Assembly (NCBI GenBank): GCA_965368115.1
Contig: CBDULQ010000102.1
Span: 1 to 12,275 of the forward strand
Origin: CBDULQ01 sp965368115
GTDB lineage: Bacteria; Pseudomonadota; Gammaproteobacteria; SZUA-229
DNA: 12,275 nt
Direction of reading: 5' to 3'
Part shown: piece after piece, positions 1 to 8,133 of the stretch
How positions within the stretch are numbered: the first letter of the stretch is position 1
How the letters are laid out: each line of letters opens with the position of its first letter
Translations under genes and position numbers: made by a program
The notes under the pieces: model-generated
Told to the model about the DNA's origin: nothing
Databases searched by the model: none
Seen by the model: only the letters and a program-made list of their open reading frames with translations

Positions 1-648
1 GTGATTCTGGTCCATGGCATATGGATGACGGGTGCTGAAATGTGGCGCATGCGTCATTATCTGCGCGCGGCCGGTTACCACTGTCACACCTTCCACTACC
101 ACAGCGTGCGCCGCTCGCCACAGTACAATGCGGAACGCCTCAACCAGTTCGTGCAATCCATCAATGCCCCGGTCAAGCATTTCGTCTGCCATTCCCTGGG
201 CGGACTGGTGGTGCTGCACCTGTTCGACAAATATTACCTGCAGCAGAAACCCGGACGCATCGTGTTCATGGGTACGCCGGTGAACGGCAGCAATGTAGCG
301 CAACGCCTGTACAGCTCCCGTTTCACCCGCTGGATGCTGGGCAAAAGCATCGACCATGGCTTGCTCGGCGATCGTCCCATGTGGATGCGTGGCCGTGAGC
401 TGGGCATTATCGCCGGCACCCTGCCCCTGGGCGTGGGAATGATGGTCGGCGGCCTGGAACCGCCCCACGACGGCACGGTGAGTGTCGAGGAAACCTACAT
501 CGGCGGCGCCAGCGATTTCATCACCCTGCCGGTGAGTCACATGGGTATGCTGTTGTCGGAAACCGTGGCGGTGCAGGTGGTGACCTTTTTGCGCGCCGGC
601 AAATTCGGCGACGAAGCCAGCAATCTTTTATACGACGCCACCGGTTAA
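1..648 (+). CDS. alpha/beta hydrolase (lipase/esterase-like), probably 5'-truncated by the window edge
   Basis: The protein is an alpha/beta-hydrolase-fold serine hydrolase. The N-terminal LVHGIWMTG (residues 3-11) is the strand and oxyanion-loop motif of the family. CHSLGG (63-68) is the nucleophile elbow with Ser65; the first position, usually Gly, is Cys. Asp157 in HDGTV and His180 in SHMGM fit as the other triad members. MGTPVNGSNVA (90-100) resembles the segment after the elbow in PGAP1/triacylglycerol-lipase-like proteins. No signal peptide or membrane segment is visible, so it may be cytoplasmic. A GTG codon sits at base 1 in frame, but the family normally has a few residues before the LVHG motif, so the true start probably lies upstream. 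The substrate cannot be deduced. It ends 62 bases before yebC and is probably a separate unit. Confidence 0.75.
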   Translation: MILVHGIWMTGAEMWRMRHYLRAAGYHCHTFHYHSVRRSPQYNAERLNQFVQSINAPVKHFVCHSLGGLVVLHLFDKYYLQQKPGRIVFMGTPVNGSNVAQRLYSSRFTRWMLGKSIDHGLLGDRPMWMRGRELGIIAGTLPLGVGMMVGGLEPPHDGTVSVEETYIGGASDFITLPVSHMGMLLSETVAVQVVTFLRAGKFGDEASNLLYDATG

Positions 649-653
649 GCAGG

Positions 654-682
654 CTGAACTGTGACCGGCGGAATGGTAAACT
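654..682 (+). promoter_or_regulatory. candidate sigma70 promoter for yebC-ruvCAB (extended -10)
   Basis: In the 62-base gap before yebC there is a possible -35 CTGAAC (654-659). It is followed 17 bases later by TAAACT (677-682), which matches four of six -10 consensus positions and is preceded by TG at the extended -10 position (674-675). The -35 match is weak. A TATAAA at 690-695 is an alternative -10 but has no -35 at suitable spacing. This is inference from short motifs only. Confidence 0.3.
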
Positions 683-710
683 GCCCGCGTATAAATTGAA
701 TGGGGCAAAC

Positions 711-1466
711 ATGGCAGGACACAGTAAATGGGCCAATATCAAGCATCGCAAGGCGGCCCAGGACAAGAAACGCGGTAAGGTCTTTACCAAGCTGATTCGT
801 GAAATTACTGTGTCTGCGCGCAGCGGCGGAGGCGGCGATATCAATGCCAATCCACGGCTGCGCCTGGCGGTGGACAGGGCGCTCACCGCCAACATGACCA
901 AAGACACCATCGATCGCGCCATCAAGCGTGGTACCGGTGAAGGCGATGATGCCCATTATGAAGAAATTCGTTACGAAGGTTACGGTCCTGGCGGTACCGC
1001 GATCATGGTCGATTGCATGACCGACAATCGTAATCGCACCGTATCCGAGGTTCGCCATGCCTTTACCAAGTGTGGCGGCAATCTGGGTACCGACGGTTCG
1101 GTGGCCTACCTGTTCAACAAGGTGGGTTTATTGACCTATCCCGCCGGTAGTGATGAAGACGCGGTGATGGAAGCGGCACTGGAAGGCGGTGCCGAAGACG
1201 TGCAGCGTAACAGCGACGACAGTATCGACGTGATTACCGCTGCCGATGAATTCATGAATGTTAAACAGGCGATGATCGATGCGGGACTGACGCCGGAAAC
1301 GGCGGAAGTGATCCAGAAAGCCGACACTGAGGTGGAGTTGTCACTGGAAGACGCGGAACAGACCCTGCGCCTGATCGATATGCTTGACGATCTGGATGAC
1401 GTGCAGGACGTGCATTCCAATGCCGACTTCTCCGATGAAGTCATGGCCCAGTTGCAGGACCAGTAA
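711..1466 (+). CDS. yebC: YebC/PmpR family DNA-binding / translation-associated protein
   Basis: The 251-residue protein belongs to the YebC/PmpR/TACO1 family, a cytoplasmic protein originally described as a DNA-binding regulator and more recently linked to relieving ribosome stalling on difficult proline stretches. Family hallmarks are the N-terminal MAGHSKWANIKHRK followed by AAQDKKRGK (15-23), NPRLRLAV (47-54), YEGYGPGG (88-95) and GTDGSVAYLF (126-135). I chose the ATG at 711 rather than the in-frame ATG at 696 because the family starts exactly with MAGHSKW and GGGG at 702-705 is well placed as a ribosome binding site. It is immediately upstream of ruvC, the usual arrangement in gammaproteobacteria, and is probably the first gene of a yebC-ruvCAB operon. 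Length is typical of the family. Confidence 0.95.
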   Translation: MAGHSKWANIKHRKAAQDKKRGKVFTKLIREITVSARSGGGGDINANPRLRLAVDRALTANMTKDTIDRAIKRGTGEGDDAHYEEIRYEGYGPGGTAIMVDCMTDNRNRTVSEVRHAFTKCGGNLGTDGSVAYLFNKVGLLTYPAGSDEDAVMEAALEGGAEDVQRNSDDSIDVITAADEFMNVKQAMIDAGLTPETAEVIQKADTEVELSLEDAEQTLRLIDMLDDLDDVQDVHSNADFSDEVMAQLQDQ

Positions 1467-1467
1467 T

Positions 1468-1992
1468 TTGAAAATACGCATTATCGGTATCGACCCAGGT
1501 TCACGACAGACCGGTTATGGCATCATCGATTCCGACGGCGTGCACAGTGTTTATGTCGCCAGTGGTTGTATCTATGTCAAAGGCGACTCTCTGCCCGAAA
1601 GGCTGGGTGATATTTTTTCCCGGGTCAGTGAAATCGTTACCGAGTGGCAACCGCTGGAAATGTCGGTGGAGCAGGTGTTCGTCAATAAAAACGTCGAGTC
1701 GGCGATGAAGCTGGGTCAGGCACGTGGTGCGGCCATCTGTGCCGGTGTACAAAATCAGTTGAAGGTGAGCGAATACACACCGAAGGCGGTGAAGAGTGCG
1801 GTGGTCGGTACCGGCAATGCTACCAAGGACCAGGTGAATCACATGATGAGCATGATGCTCAACCTGAAGCAGGAACTGCAGGCCGACGAAGCCGATGCGC
1901 TGGGAGTGGCTTTGTGTCACGCACATAATCGTACGCTGCTCAATCGCATTCCGGAAATCAAACGTAAACGCAATGGAGGACGCTGGTTGTGA
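1468..1992 (+). CDS. ruvC: Holliday junction endodeoxyribonuclease RuvC
   Basis: RuvC is the dimeric, metal-dependent resolvase that nicks opposing strands of Holliday junctions after RuvAB branch migration. The 174-residue product has the RNase-H-like fold signature with the four acidic catalytic residues: Asp9 in IGIDPGS, Glu68 in SVEQVF, and Asp140 and Asp143 in QADEADALGVALCHAH. The length agrees with E. coli RuvC (173). The open frame extends upstream, but the residues before the conserved start are yebC sequence read in another frame. The likely start is TTG at 1468, with AGGA at 1456-1459 eight bases before it. The gene begins one base after the yebC stop and overlaps ruvA by four bases. 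Use of a rare TTG start suggests modest, coupled translation. Confidence 0.95.
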   Translation: MKIRIIGIDPGSRQTGYGIIDSDGVHSVYVASGCIYVKGDSLPERLGDIFSRVSEIVTEWQPLEMSVEQVFVNKNVESAMKLGQARGAAICAGVQNQLKVSEYTPKAVKSAVVGTGNATKDQVNHMMSMMLNLKQELQADEADALGVALCHAHNRTLLNRIPEIKRKRNGGRWL

Positions 1993-2606
1993 TCGGGCGT
2001 TTGCAGGGCAAACTGTTATCCAAACAGCCGCCGCAATTACTTATCGATGTGCATGGGGTGGGCTACGAAGTGGACGCGCCCATGTCGACATTTTACCAGC
2101 TGCCGGAAACCGGGAAGGACGTGGTGCTGCACACCCACCTGGTGGTGCGGGAAGATGCCCAGTTGCTGTACGGTTTCGCCACTGAATCGGAACGCGCATT
2201 GTTTCGCAGCCTGATCAAAATCAATCGGGTCGGCGCCAAGCTGGCGTTGACCATTCTGTCTGGTATGAGCGCTGATGATTTCGTGCGCTGCGTGCAGGAT
2301 AACGATGCTGCGGCGCTGGCCGGTTTACCGGGTATCGGCAAGAAAACCGCGGAACGCCTGATCATCGAGCTACGCGATCGCCTGAAAGACGATCAGTTTG
2401 CCTTGCCGGCCCGCTTACCGAGTTCAGGTGGTGCGCCTGCAATGGCTGCTGTGTCCAGTCCGTCCGGTGATGCGGTGAGTGCGTTGATTGCATTGGGTTA
2501 CAAACCGCAGGAAGCCAGCAAAATGGTGCGCGCGGTGGATAGCGACGGTCTGCAGACCGAAGAGATCATACGACTCAGTTTACAGGCGGCGGTCGCTAAA
2601 TCATGA
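1989..2606 (+). CDS. ruvA: Holliday junction DNA helicase accessory subunit RuvA
   Basis: RuvA forms tetramers that hold the Holliday junction in a square-planar form and load RuvB motors. The 205-residue product shows the N-terminal OB-fold (MIGRLQGKLL, then VHGVGYEV at 21-28), the acidic pin residues Glu55-Asp56 in VVREDAQLLYGF, and two helix-hairpin-helix motifs, about 71-90 and 110-123 (GLPGIGKKTAERL). A flexible linker (about 140-158) leads to the C-terminal RuvB-binding domain (DAVSALIALGYKPQEA). The start is GTG at 1989, supported by GGAGGA at 1975-1980 and a 4-base overlap with the ruvC stop. The gene overlaps ruvB by four bases (ATGA), so the three ruv genes look translationally coupled. 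Confidence 0.97.
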   Translation: MIGRLQGKLLSKQPPQLLIDVHGVGYEVDAPMSTFYQLPETGKDVVLHTHLVVREDAQLLYGFATESERALFRSLIKINRVGAKLALTILSGMSADDFVRCVQDNDAAALAGLPGIGKKTAERLIIELRDRLKDDQFALPARLPSSGGAPAMAAVSSPSGDAVSALIALGYKPQEASKMVRAVDSDGLQTEEIIRLSLQAAVAKS

Positions 2607-3655
2607 CGGAAGAACGCATCATTACGGCAAACCAGTCTCATGAAGACGAAGCGGTGGATCGTGCTATTCGACCACGCTTTCTGAACGAGTACACCGGTCA
2701 GCCAACCGCACAGGAACAGCTGGATATTTTTATTCCCGCCGCTCGCAAACGGGGCGAAGCGCTGGATCATTTATTGATTTTCGGGCCGCCCGGACTGGGT
2801 AAAACCACACTGGCCCACATCGTCGCCAACGAGATGGGGGTGAATCTGCGTCAGACTTCGGGGCCTGTACTGGAAAAACCAGGCGACCTGGCGGCGTTGT
2901 TGACGAACCTGGAGCCTCACGACGTATTGTTTGTGGATGAGATTCATCGTCTGTCGCCGATGGTCGAAGAAGTGCTGTATCCGGCGATGGAAGATTACCA
3001 GCTGGATATCATGATCGGCGAAGGACCGGCGGCGCGTTCCATCAAACTGGATCTGCCACCGTTTACTCTGGTCGGTGCTACCACGCGCGCCGGTTCCCTG
3101 ACTTCGCCGTTACGTGATCGATTCGGTATCGTATTGCGGCTGGAGTTTTATAACATTCAGGATCTGACCGGTATCGTCAAACGCTCGGCGCATATCCTCA
3201 ATGTGGAAATCGATTCGCCGGGCGCCACTGAAATTGCCCAGCGTTCGCGCGGTACGCCGCGAATTGCCAATCGACTATTGCGCCGGGTGCGCGATTACGC
3301 CGAAGTGAAAGGCGATGGCAGGATCAGCGGCGATATCGCCGGCAAGGCACTGGATTTGCTGAATGTGGATTCCTTCGGTTTCGATCACATGGATCGTAAA
3401 CTGCTGATGACCATCATCGAGAAATTTGATGGCGGTCCGGTCGGTGTGGAAAACCTGGCTGCTGCAATCGGCGAAGAGCGTGATACGATCGAAGACGTGA
3501 TCGAGCCGTATCTGATACAACAGGGCTTTTTAATGCGCACGCCGCGCGGACGTGTCGCCACCAACAACAGTTATCGACATTTTGGTTTGATTGCCCCTCC
3601 AACCGCAGCTGACAAAGGTGTCTCCGGCGGTGATTTGTTCGATGACGGAGAATAA
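2603..3655 (+). CDS. ruvB: Holliday junction branch migration ATPase RuvB
   Basis: RuvB is the AAA+ hexameric ring motor that drives branch migration with RuvA. The 350-residue protein carries Walker A GPPGLGKTT (61-69), Walker B in VLFVDEIH (108-115), sensor 1 GATTR (158-162), the arginine-finger segment LRDRFG (170-175), sensor 2 around RGTPRIANRLLRR (216-228), and a C-terminal winged-helix domain ending in TPRGRVATNNSYRHFGL. Length and order of motifs are those of typical proteobacterial RuvB. It is the last gene of the ruvCAB run. A 93-base gap separates it from ybgC, and I see no clear intrinsic terminator in that gap, so read-through into the tol-pal genes is possible. Confidence 0.98.
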   Translation: MTEERIITANQSHEDEAVDRAIRPRFLNEYTGQPTAQEQLDIFIPAARKRGEALDHLLIFGPPGLGKTTLAHIVANEMGVNLRQTSGPVLEKPGDLAALLTNLEPHDVLFVDEIHRLSPMVEEVLYPAMEDYQLDIMIGEGPAARSIKLDLPPFTLVGATTRAGSLTSPLRDRFGIVLRLEFYNIQDLTGIVKRSAHILNVEIDSPGATEIAQRSRGTPRIANRLLRRVRDYAEVKGDGRISGDIAGKALDLLNVDSFGFDHMDRKLLMTIIEKFDGGPVGVENLAAAIGEERDTIEDVIEPYLIQQGFLMRTPRGRVATNNSYRHFGLIAPPTAADKGVSGGDLFDDGE

Positions 3656-3748
3656 AATCTCTATCATCTGTGACCCCATTCATGGATTTCCGGTGTTAAT
3701 AATTGAAAATGCGCGAATCGCTCCGCAAAAAGGTATAAACACAGCCAA

Positions 3749-4156
3749 ATGATGAACTTTACCTGGCCAGTACGCGTCTATTACGAAGACACCGATTCTG
3801 GTGGTGTCGTGTATTACGCCAATTATTTAAAATTCATGGAGCGGGCACGCACCGAATACCTGCGCAAGCTGGGGTTTGAGCAGGATGAACTGATAACCAA
3901 TCACAACATAATTTTTGCCGTGCGATCAATACACCTCGATTATCACAAGCCCGCTCGTTTCAACGAACTTCTGGACGTCACTGCGGTTATTTCTCAAACC
4001 GGCAAAGCCAGTATGACGTTTCAGCAATCCATTCTGCGCAACGAAGATCGAGTATTACTATGCGAAGGTGAAGTGCGCATCGCCAGTTTGTATGCGGACT
4101 CGTTCAAACCCTGCGCAATTCCATCAATGATTCTGGAGGCGAATCGTGACCACTGA
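3749..4156 (+). CDS. ybgC: tol-pal system-associated acyl-CoA thioesterase YbgC (4HBT hot-dog fold)
   Basis: YbgC is a cytoplasmic hot-dog-fold thioesterase of the 4-hydroxybenzoyl-CoA thioesterase family, encoded at the head of tol-pal operons and thought to act in phospholipid metabolism. The N-terminal YYEDTDSGGVVYYANYLKF contains the family catalytic Asp (Asp16 if translation starts at 3749). It continues with MERARTEYLRKLGF and the HLDYHKPARF strand. The 135-residue length is normal. Two adjacent ATG codons (3749 and 3752) are possible starts, with an AAAAAGG stretch at 3727-3733 slightly far upstream. The 3' end overlaps tolQ by 11 bases. The 93-base upstream gap is A/T-rich around 3697-3709 and could hold the tol-pal promoter: AATAAT at 3698-3703 resembles a -10, but I found no convincing -35. 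Confidence 0.93.
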   Translation: MMNFTWPVRVYYEDTDSGGVVYYANYLKFMERARTEYLRKLGFEQDELITNHNIIFAVRSIHLDYHKPARFNELLDVTAVISQTGKASMTFQQSILRNEDRVLLCEGEVRIASLYADSFKPCAIPSMILEANRDH

Positions 4157-4865
4157 TTTATCACTCATTAACCTTGTCATGGAAGCCAGTATCCTGGTTC
4201 AGCTGGTCATGCTGCTGCTGTTACTGGCTTCTGTGTTGTCCTGGTTTCTGATTGTCAGCAAATACAAATTATTGAAAAAAACCGCTGCGGCGGCAGTCAA
4301 ATTTGAAGATGAATTCTGGTCCGGTGGTGACCTCAGTGAACTATACACCAAACTGAGTCGGCGACGACTCGAGCGTCAGGGTATGGAAAAGGTTTTCGAA
4401 ACCGGGTTTGCGGAGTTCGCCCGATCCTACAAGAATGCCACTGATCCGGCCTTTATGATGGCCAGTATTCAGCGCAGTATGAAAGTGGCACTGGCACGTG
4501 AAGAAGATCGCCTGGAATCGAACCTTTCGGTGCTGGCGACCATCGGCTCGACCAGCCCCTACGTGGGGCTGTTCGGTACCGTCTGGGGTATCATGAATTC
4601 ATTTACCGCGCTGGGTGCGGTGCAACATGCCACGCTTGCGATGGTGGCACCGGGTATTGCCGAAGCATTGATCGCCACGGCGATGGGCCTGTTTGCAGCG
4701 ATTCCGGCGGTTATCGGTTACAACCGATTTTCCGATATCACCGAACGCCTGATGGGGCGTTATGAAAACTTCGCTGAAGAATTCGCGACCATCCTGCAAC
4801 GCCAGTCGCAGAAAAAAGCCGCTGCACAGGCGGCGGCCGTGGATGCGGCTAAAGAGAGCGCCTGA
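4146..4865 (+). CDS. tolQ: Tol-Pal motor subunit TolQ
   Basis: TolQ is the multi-spanning inner-membrane subunit of the proton-driven TolQ-TolR motor that energises TolA, homologous to ExbB and MotA. The 239-residue sequence has three hydrophobic segments, about 16-38, 130-155 and 168-192, with a large cytoplasmic loop between the first two. The family motif YVGLFGTVWGIM (139-150) contains Thr145, and the third helix has Thr178 (LIATAMGLFAAIP). Both positions match the threonines reported as important in E. coli TolQ. Translation most likely starts at GTG 4146, inside the end of ybgC, with GGAGG at 4135-4139. The C-terminal tail (222-239) is an Ala/Lys-rich low-complexity extension. It is two bases from tolR. 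Confidence 0.97.
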   Translation: MTTDLSLINLVMEASILVQLVMLLLLLASVLSWFLIVSKYKLLKKTAAAAVKFEDEFWSGGDLSELYTKLSRRRLERQGMEKVFETGFAEFARSYKNATDPAFMMASIQRSMKVALAREEDRLESNLSVLATIGSTSPYVGLFGTVWGIMNSFTALGAVQHATLAMVAPGIAEALIATAMGLFAAIPAVIGYNRFSDITERLMGRYENFAEEFATILQRQSQKKAAAQAAAVDAAKESA

Positions 4866-4867
4866 TC

Positions 4868-5290
4868 ATGGCCGGCAATCGTAAACGCAAACCCATGTCC
4901 GACATCAATGTAGTCCCCTACATCGATGTCATGCTGGTGTTGCTGATTATCTTTATGATTACCGCGCCGTTATTGCAGCAGGGTGTGGAAATCGATCTGC
5001 CCCAGGCTTCGGCGAATCCCCTGCCGCCGGACCAGCACGAACCGGTGGTGGTGTCGGTAGACAAGAAAGGCGATTTCTATCTGGATATCGGTGATGAGCC
5101 GAGTAAACCTATCGATGCTCAATTGCTGGTCAACCGAGTTGCTGCAGTGCGTAAACTGAAACCGAATATTCCGGTACTGGTGCGCGGCGACCGGGAGGTC
5201 GGTTACGGACGTGTGGTGGATGCCATGGTGTTGTTGCAACAGGCGGGCATCGATAAAGTTGGACTGATGACGGAATCGCCTGAAAAATGA
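4868..5290 (+). CDS. tolR: Tol-Pal motor subunit TolR
   Basis: TolR is the single-span ion-channel partner of TolQ, homologous to ExbD and MotB. The 140-residue protein has a short basic cytoplasmic N-terminus (NRKRKPM), the conserved SDINVVPYIDVMLVLLIIFM segment with the essential membrane Asp at residue 20, and a periplasmic domain beginning PLLQQGVEIDLP and ending in the VLLQQAGIDKVGLMT region that dimerises in homologues. Length matches the family. It starts two bases after the tolQ stop and its TGA overlaps the tolA ATG by four bases, so it is likely translated as part of one polycistronic message. Confidence 0.97.
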   Translation: MAGNRKRKPMSDINVVPYIDVMLVLLIIFMITAPLLQQGVEIDLPQASANPLPPDQHEPVVVSVDKKGDFYLDIGDEPSKPIDAQLLVNRVAAVRKLKPNIPVLVRGDREVGYGRVVDAMVLLQQAGIDKVGLMTESPEK

Positions 5291-6195
5291 TCGACTCGGG
5301 ATTGTGGCAGCAGATTAAATCAAACCCCCTGGCGCTGATTGTTTCAGTCGGCCTGCATCTGGTTTTGCTCGCCGTGTTGAGTATCAGCCTGACCCACACC
5401 AGCACGCCCAGTCTGCCGAGTAAACCGCAGGTGAAAACGGTGCAGGCGGTGGTTGTGGATGCTGCTGAGGTGGATAAGGAGCTGGCCAAACTCAAACATC
5501 AGGAAATCAGCAAAAAGAATCAGGAACAGGCACGCAAGGATCGTCTGGAACAGCAGATGAAACAGGCCGAGGAAAAGAAACGCAAGGCGGAGGAGAAACG
5601 CCGTAAGGAAGAAAAGCGTCTTGCTGATTTGAAGAAAAAGCAGGCCGCCGAAGCGAAGGCGGAAAAGGAACGCAAGCAGAAACTGGCAGCCGAGCGCAAG
5701 AAACAGCAGGAAGAGTTGAAAGCGCTGGAAGAAAAACGTCGCAAGGAACAACAACGTCTGGCGGCTATCGAAGAAAAACGTAAGGCGGAAGAAGAGGCGG
5801 CACGCAAGAAAAAACTGGCCGAGGAAGCGGAAGCGCGTCGTAAGGCGGAAGAGGCTGAGCTACAGCGTCGACTGGCCGAAGAAGAACGTCGCCAGGCCGA
5901 ACTCAATAGTCGACTGGCACCGATACGCGATCAGTACATCAAGATGATCGAACAACAGGTGGAGAAAAACTGGTTGCCGCCCGCGACCATGACCAAAGGC
6001 TGGTATTGCGAGGTGATGGTGCATCAGAACGTGCTGGGTGAAGTCACCAATGTGCAGATGCTGCAATGCTCCGGCAGTGAGGCATTTAAAAATACGGTGG
6101 AACGTGCTGTAATGAAAGCCTCGCCGTTACCGTCGCCGCCTGATCCACAGGTTTTCGATAAAAGAATACAAATTAGATTCAGTCCAAAAGTATGA
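5287..6195 (+). CDS. tolA: Tol-Pal envelope-spanning protein TolA
   Basis: TolA is anchored in the inner membrane, spans the periplasm and contacts TolB and Pal. The 302-residue protein has a short cytoplasmic N-terminus, one membrane segment (about 14-36) containing an SxxxH pattern (Ser20, His24) typical of TolA/TonB, then a long charged helical domain of Lys/Glu/Ala/Arg-rich sequence (about 62-210), and a C-terminal globular domain (about 211-302) opening with RDQYIKMIEQQVEKNW. Two cysteines in that domain, Cys241 and Cys261, could form the disulfide seen in TolA C-domains. The coding sequence is purine-rich and imperfectly repetitive over 5560-5890, so repeat-length variation or assembly slippage is possible there. 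It overlaps tolR and tolB by four bases each. Confidence 0.95.
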   Translation: MIDSGLWQQIKSNPLALIVSVGLHLVLLAVLSISLTHTSTPSLPSKPQVKTVQAVVVDAAEVDKELAKLKHQEISKKNQEQARKDRLEQQMKQAEEKKRKAEEKRRKEEKRLADLKKKQAAEAKAEKERKQKLAAERKKQQEELKALEEKRRKEQQRLAAIEEKRKAEEEAARKKKLAEEAEARRKAEEAELQRRLAEEERRQAELNSRLAPIRDQYIKMIEQQVEKNWLPPATMTKGWYCEVMVHQNVLGEVTNVQMLQCSGSEAFKNTVERAVMKASPLPSPPDPQVFDKRIQIRFSPKV

Positions 6196-7484
6196 AATTA
6201 CGCATTATTACATTGCTGTTGATCCTGTTTAAGCTGAATACGGCGCAGGCCGTGTTGCAGGTGGAAATCACCAAGGGTGCGGAAGGTGCTGCGCCGATCG
6301 CCATCATTCCTTTCCAGCGTGCGGGTGTGCCGGGACCGATCCCCGCCGATGTGTCTGCGATCATTGCCAGCGATTTACAGCGTAGCGGCAAGTTCGCTCC
6401 GGTGGAAGAACAGAAACTCATTGCGCGTCCGCAATCGTTGGAAGCGGTGAACTTCAAACTCTGGCGACTGGCGGATATCGATCATATTGTCATCGGCAAG
6501 GTTACCATGTTGGCGCCGAAGCAGTACCAGGTGGAATTCCGTCTGGTCGATGTGTACAAGGGGCGTATGGTGACCGGCTTTCAGATGAAGGCCGACAATC
6601 GTAATCTGCGCAGTGTGGCTCATTATTTCAGTGATCTGATCTATGAACATATTACCGGCCAGAAAGGTGCATTCGACACCAAGATTGCCTATGTCACCGC
6701 AGAGCAGATGGGCAAGAAGCTTGGCTACAAACTGGAAGTAGCCGATACGGATGGCTATAACGCGGAAACCGTACTGACTTCCGCTGAACCGATCATGTCG
6801 CCGGCCTGGTCGCCCGATGGTACACGTTTGGCGTATGTTTCGTTCGAAGGTCGAAAATCAGAAATTTTTGTGCAGCACCTGCGTAGTCGGCAGCGTGAGA
6901 AGGTGTCGTCCTTCGAGGGTATCAACGGTGCACCGGTGTGGTCGCCGGATGGTCGCCAGTTGGCGATTACCCTGTCCAAGTCCGGCAACCCGGACATTTA
7001 TATTCTCGATCTGGCCAGCAAGAAGTTGCGTCAGGTAACCCGTCACTGGGGAATAGACACCGAGCCGGCGTGGATGCCAGATGGTCGTGAGATTGTGTTT
7101 ACATCCAGCCGTGGCGGTAAGCCCCAATTGTATCGGATTTCCGTGAATGGCGGTTCGGCGAAACGACTGACCTTCGATGGTGATTACAATGCCAGCCCCG
7201 AAGTCTCCCCCGATGGTCGCTGGGTTACTTTCGTGCAGGGTGAAGGTAATACTTTCCGCATTGCCATCATGGATCTGCAAACCCGTTTCGTGCAGACGCT
7301 GACTGATGGTCCGCTGGATGAATCACCCAGTTTCGCGCCCAACGGCAGCATGATTCTATATGCGGCTCAGGAAGGCAATCGGGGTGTGCTGGCTGCGGTA
7401 TCCACTGATGGTCGTTTCCAACAGCGGCTGGTGTTGTCGGAAGGCGATGTGCGGGAACCGACCTGGGCACCACTGCGTCGATAA
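6192..7484 (+). CDS. tolB: Tol-Pal periplasmic beta-propeller protein TolB
   Basis: TolB is a periplasmic protein that binds Pal through its beta-propeller and TolA through its extreme N-terminus. The 430-residue precursor has a Sec signal peptide with predicted cleavage after AQA (residue 20), so the mature protein starts VLQVEITKG, the TolA-binding TolB-box region. An alpha/beta domain (about 21-165) precedes a six-bladed propeller whose blades carry (A/V)W(S/M)PDG-type repeats at 205-210, 249-254, 293-298, 337-342 and a divergent one at 380-385, spaced 43-44 residues apart. Length is normal for the family. The ATG overlaps the tolA stop by four bases. A 76-base gap separates it from pal, the longest gap within the tolQ-cpoB run, so pal may have its own additional promoter, though no strong one is visible. 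Confidence 0.97.
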   Translation: MKLRIITLLLILFKLNTAQAVLQVEITKGAEGAAPIAIIPFQRAGVPGPIPADVSAIIASDLQRSGKFAPVEEQKLIARPQSLEAVNFKLWRLADIDHIVIGKVTMLAPKQYQVEFRLVDVYKGRMVTGFQMKADNRNLRSVAHYFSDLIYEHITGQKGAFDTKIAYVTAEQMGKKLGYKLEVADTDGYNAETVLTSAEPIMSPAWSPDGTRLAYVSFEGRKSEIFVQHLRSRQREKVSSFEGINGAPVWSPDGRQLAITLSKSGNPDIYILDLASKKLRQVTRHWGIDTEPAWMPDGREIVFTSSRGGKPQLYRISVNGGSAKRLTFDGDYNASPEVSPDGRWVTFVQGEGNTFRIAIMDLQTRFVQTLTDGPLDESPSFAPNGSMILYAAQEGNRGVLAAVSTDGRFQQRLVLSEGDVREPTWAPLRR

Positions 7485-7560
7485 GGCGATCACTCCTGGG
7501 CGAAAGCTGATTTTCTTGCGTGGTCAATGATTTGCTTAACTACATTCTTGAGGAATGAAT

Positions 7561-8133
7561 ATGAACAGTAAAATTGTATTAGCGTTGTTGATGGCCGGTG
7601 TACTGGCCGCCTGTGAGCCGACAAATGTGAAAGAAGATCAGATGGCACAGGATGAACAGGGGCAGACCGGCCAGCAGGGCGGCGCGGATTCGGCTCAGGT
7701 TGGCGGCCTGAGTGATGGTGGCGCGATGGACGGCACAGCGCTGGAAGGCGCAGCGGTGTCTTATGATCGGGCCGCGATCAACGACGCCAACAGTGTGCTG
7801 GCCGAACGGGTGATCTATTTCGATTTTGACAGTGATCAGATCTCTCAGGAATACATGGAGCTGATTGCTCATCATGGCAAATATCTGGCGGCTAATCCTG
7901 ACATGAGCGTGCGTATCGAAGGTCACGCGGATGAGCGGGGCAGTCGCGAATATAATGTTGCACTGGGAAATCGCCGTGCCCAGGCGGTGCGTCGTCTGAT
8001 ATTATTCCAGGGTGCGAACGCCGGGCAGGTGAGCGTGATCAGTTATGGCGAGGAAAAACCTGTCGCTCTCGGTCATGATGAAGAAGCCTGGCGTCTGAAC
8101 CGTCGAACAGAACTGGTTTACGAGGCTAATTAA
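7561..8133 (+). CDS. pal: peptidoglycan-associated lipoprotein Pal
   Basis: Pal is the outer-membrane lipoprotein that binds peptidoglycan and is the cargo of the Tol motor. With the start at 7561 it has 190 residues: a lipoprotein signal peptide ending in lipobox LAAC (Cys18, lipid-modified), followed by Glu at +2, compatible with outer-membrane sorting. A Gly/Gln/Asp-rich flexible linker (about 20-70) leads to an OmpA-like domain (about 82-190) with VIYFDFDSDQI, the peptidoglycan-binding GHADERGSREYN (121-132), GNRRAQAVR and NRRTELVY near the end. An in-frame ATG at 7555 is less likely because the GAGGA ribosome binding site (7550-7554) directly abuts it, whereas it is six bases before 7561. 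The stop TAA shares one base with the cpoB ATG. Confidence 0.96.
   Translation: MNSKIVLALLMAGVLAACEPTNVKEDQMAQDEQGQTGQQGGADSAQVGGLSDGGAMDGTALEGAAVSYDRAAINDANSVLAERVIYFDFDSDQISQEYMELIAHHGKYLAANPDMSVRIEGHADERGSREYNVALGNRRAQAVRRLILFQGANAGQVSVISYGEEKPVALGHDEEAWRLNRRTELVYEAN

Noticed and set aside
3656..3748. Intrinsic terminator between ruvB and ybgC
   Set aside because: No GC-rich inverted repeat followed by a T-tract was found in this gap; it could be a promoter region, but no hexamer pair was convincing.
5344..5906. Two minus-strand open frames opposite tolA (136 and 128 codons)
   Set aside because: They arise from the Lys/Glu/Ala-rich repeat read backwards, giving Phe/Leu- or Ser-rich low-complexity proteins without ribosome binding sites.
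7516..7546. Dedicated pal promoter (TTGCGT ... TACATT)
   Set aside because: The spacing is 19 bases and both hexamers are weak. The gap before pal is suggestive, but the motif evidence is not enough to annotate.
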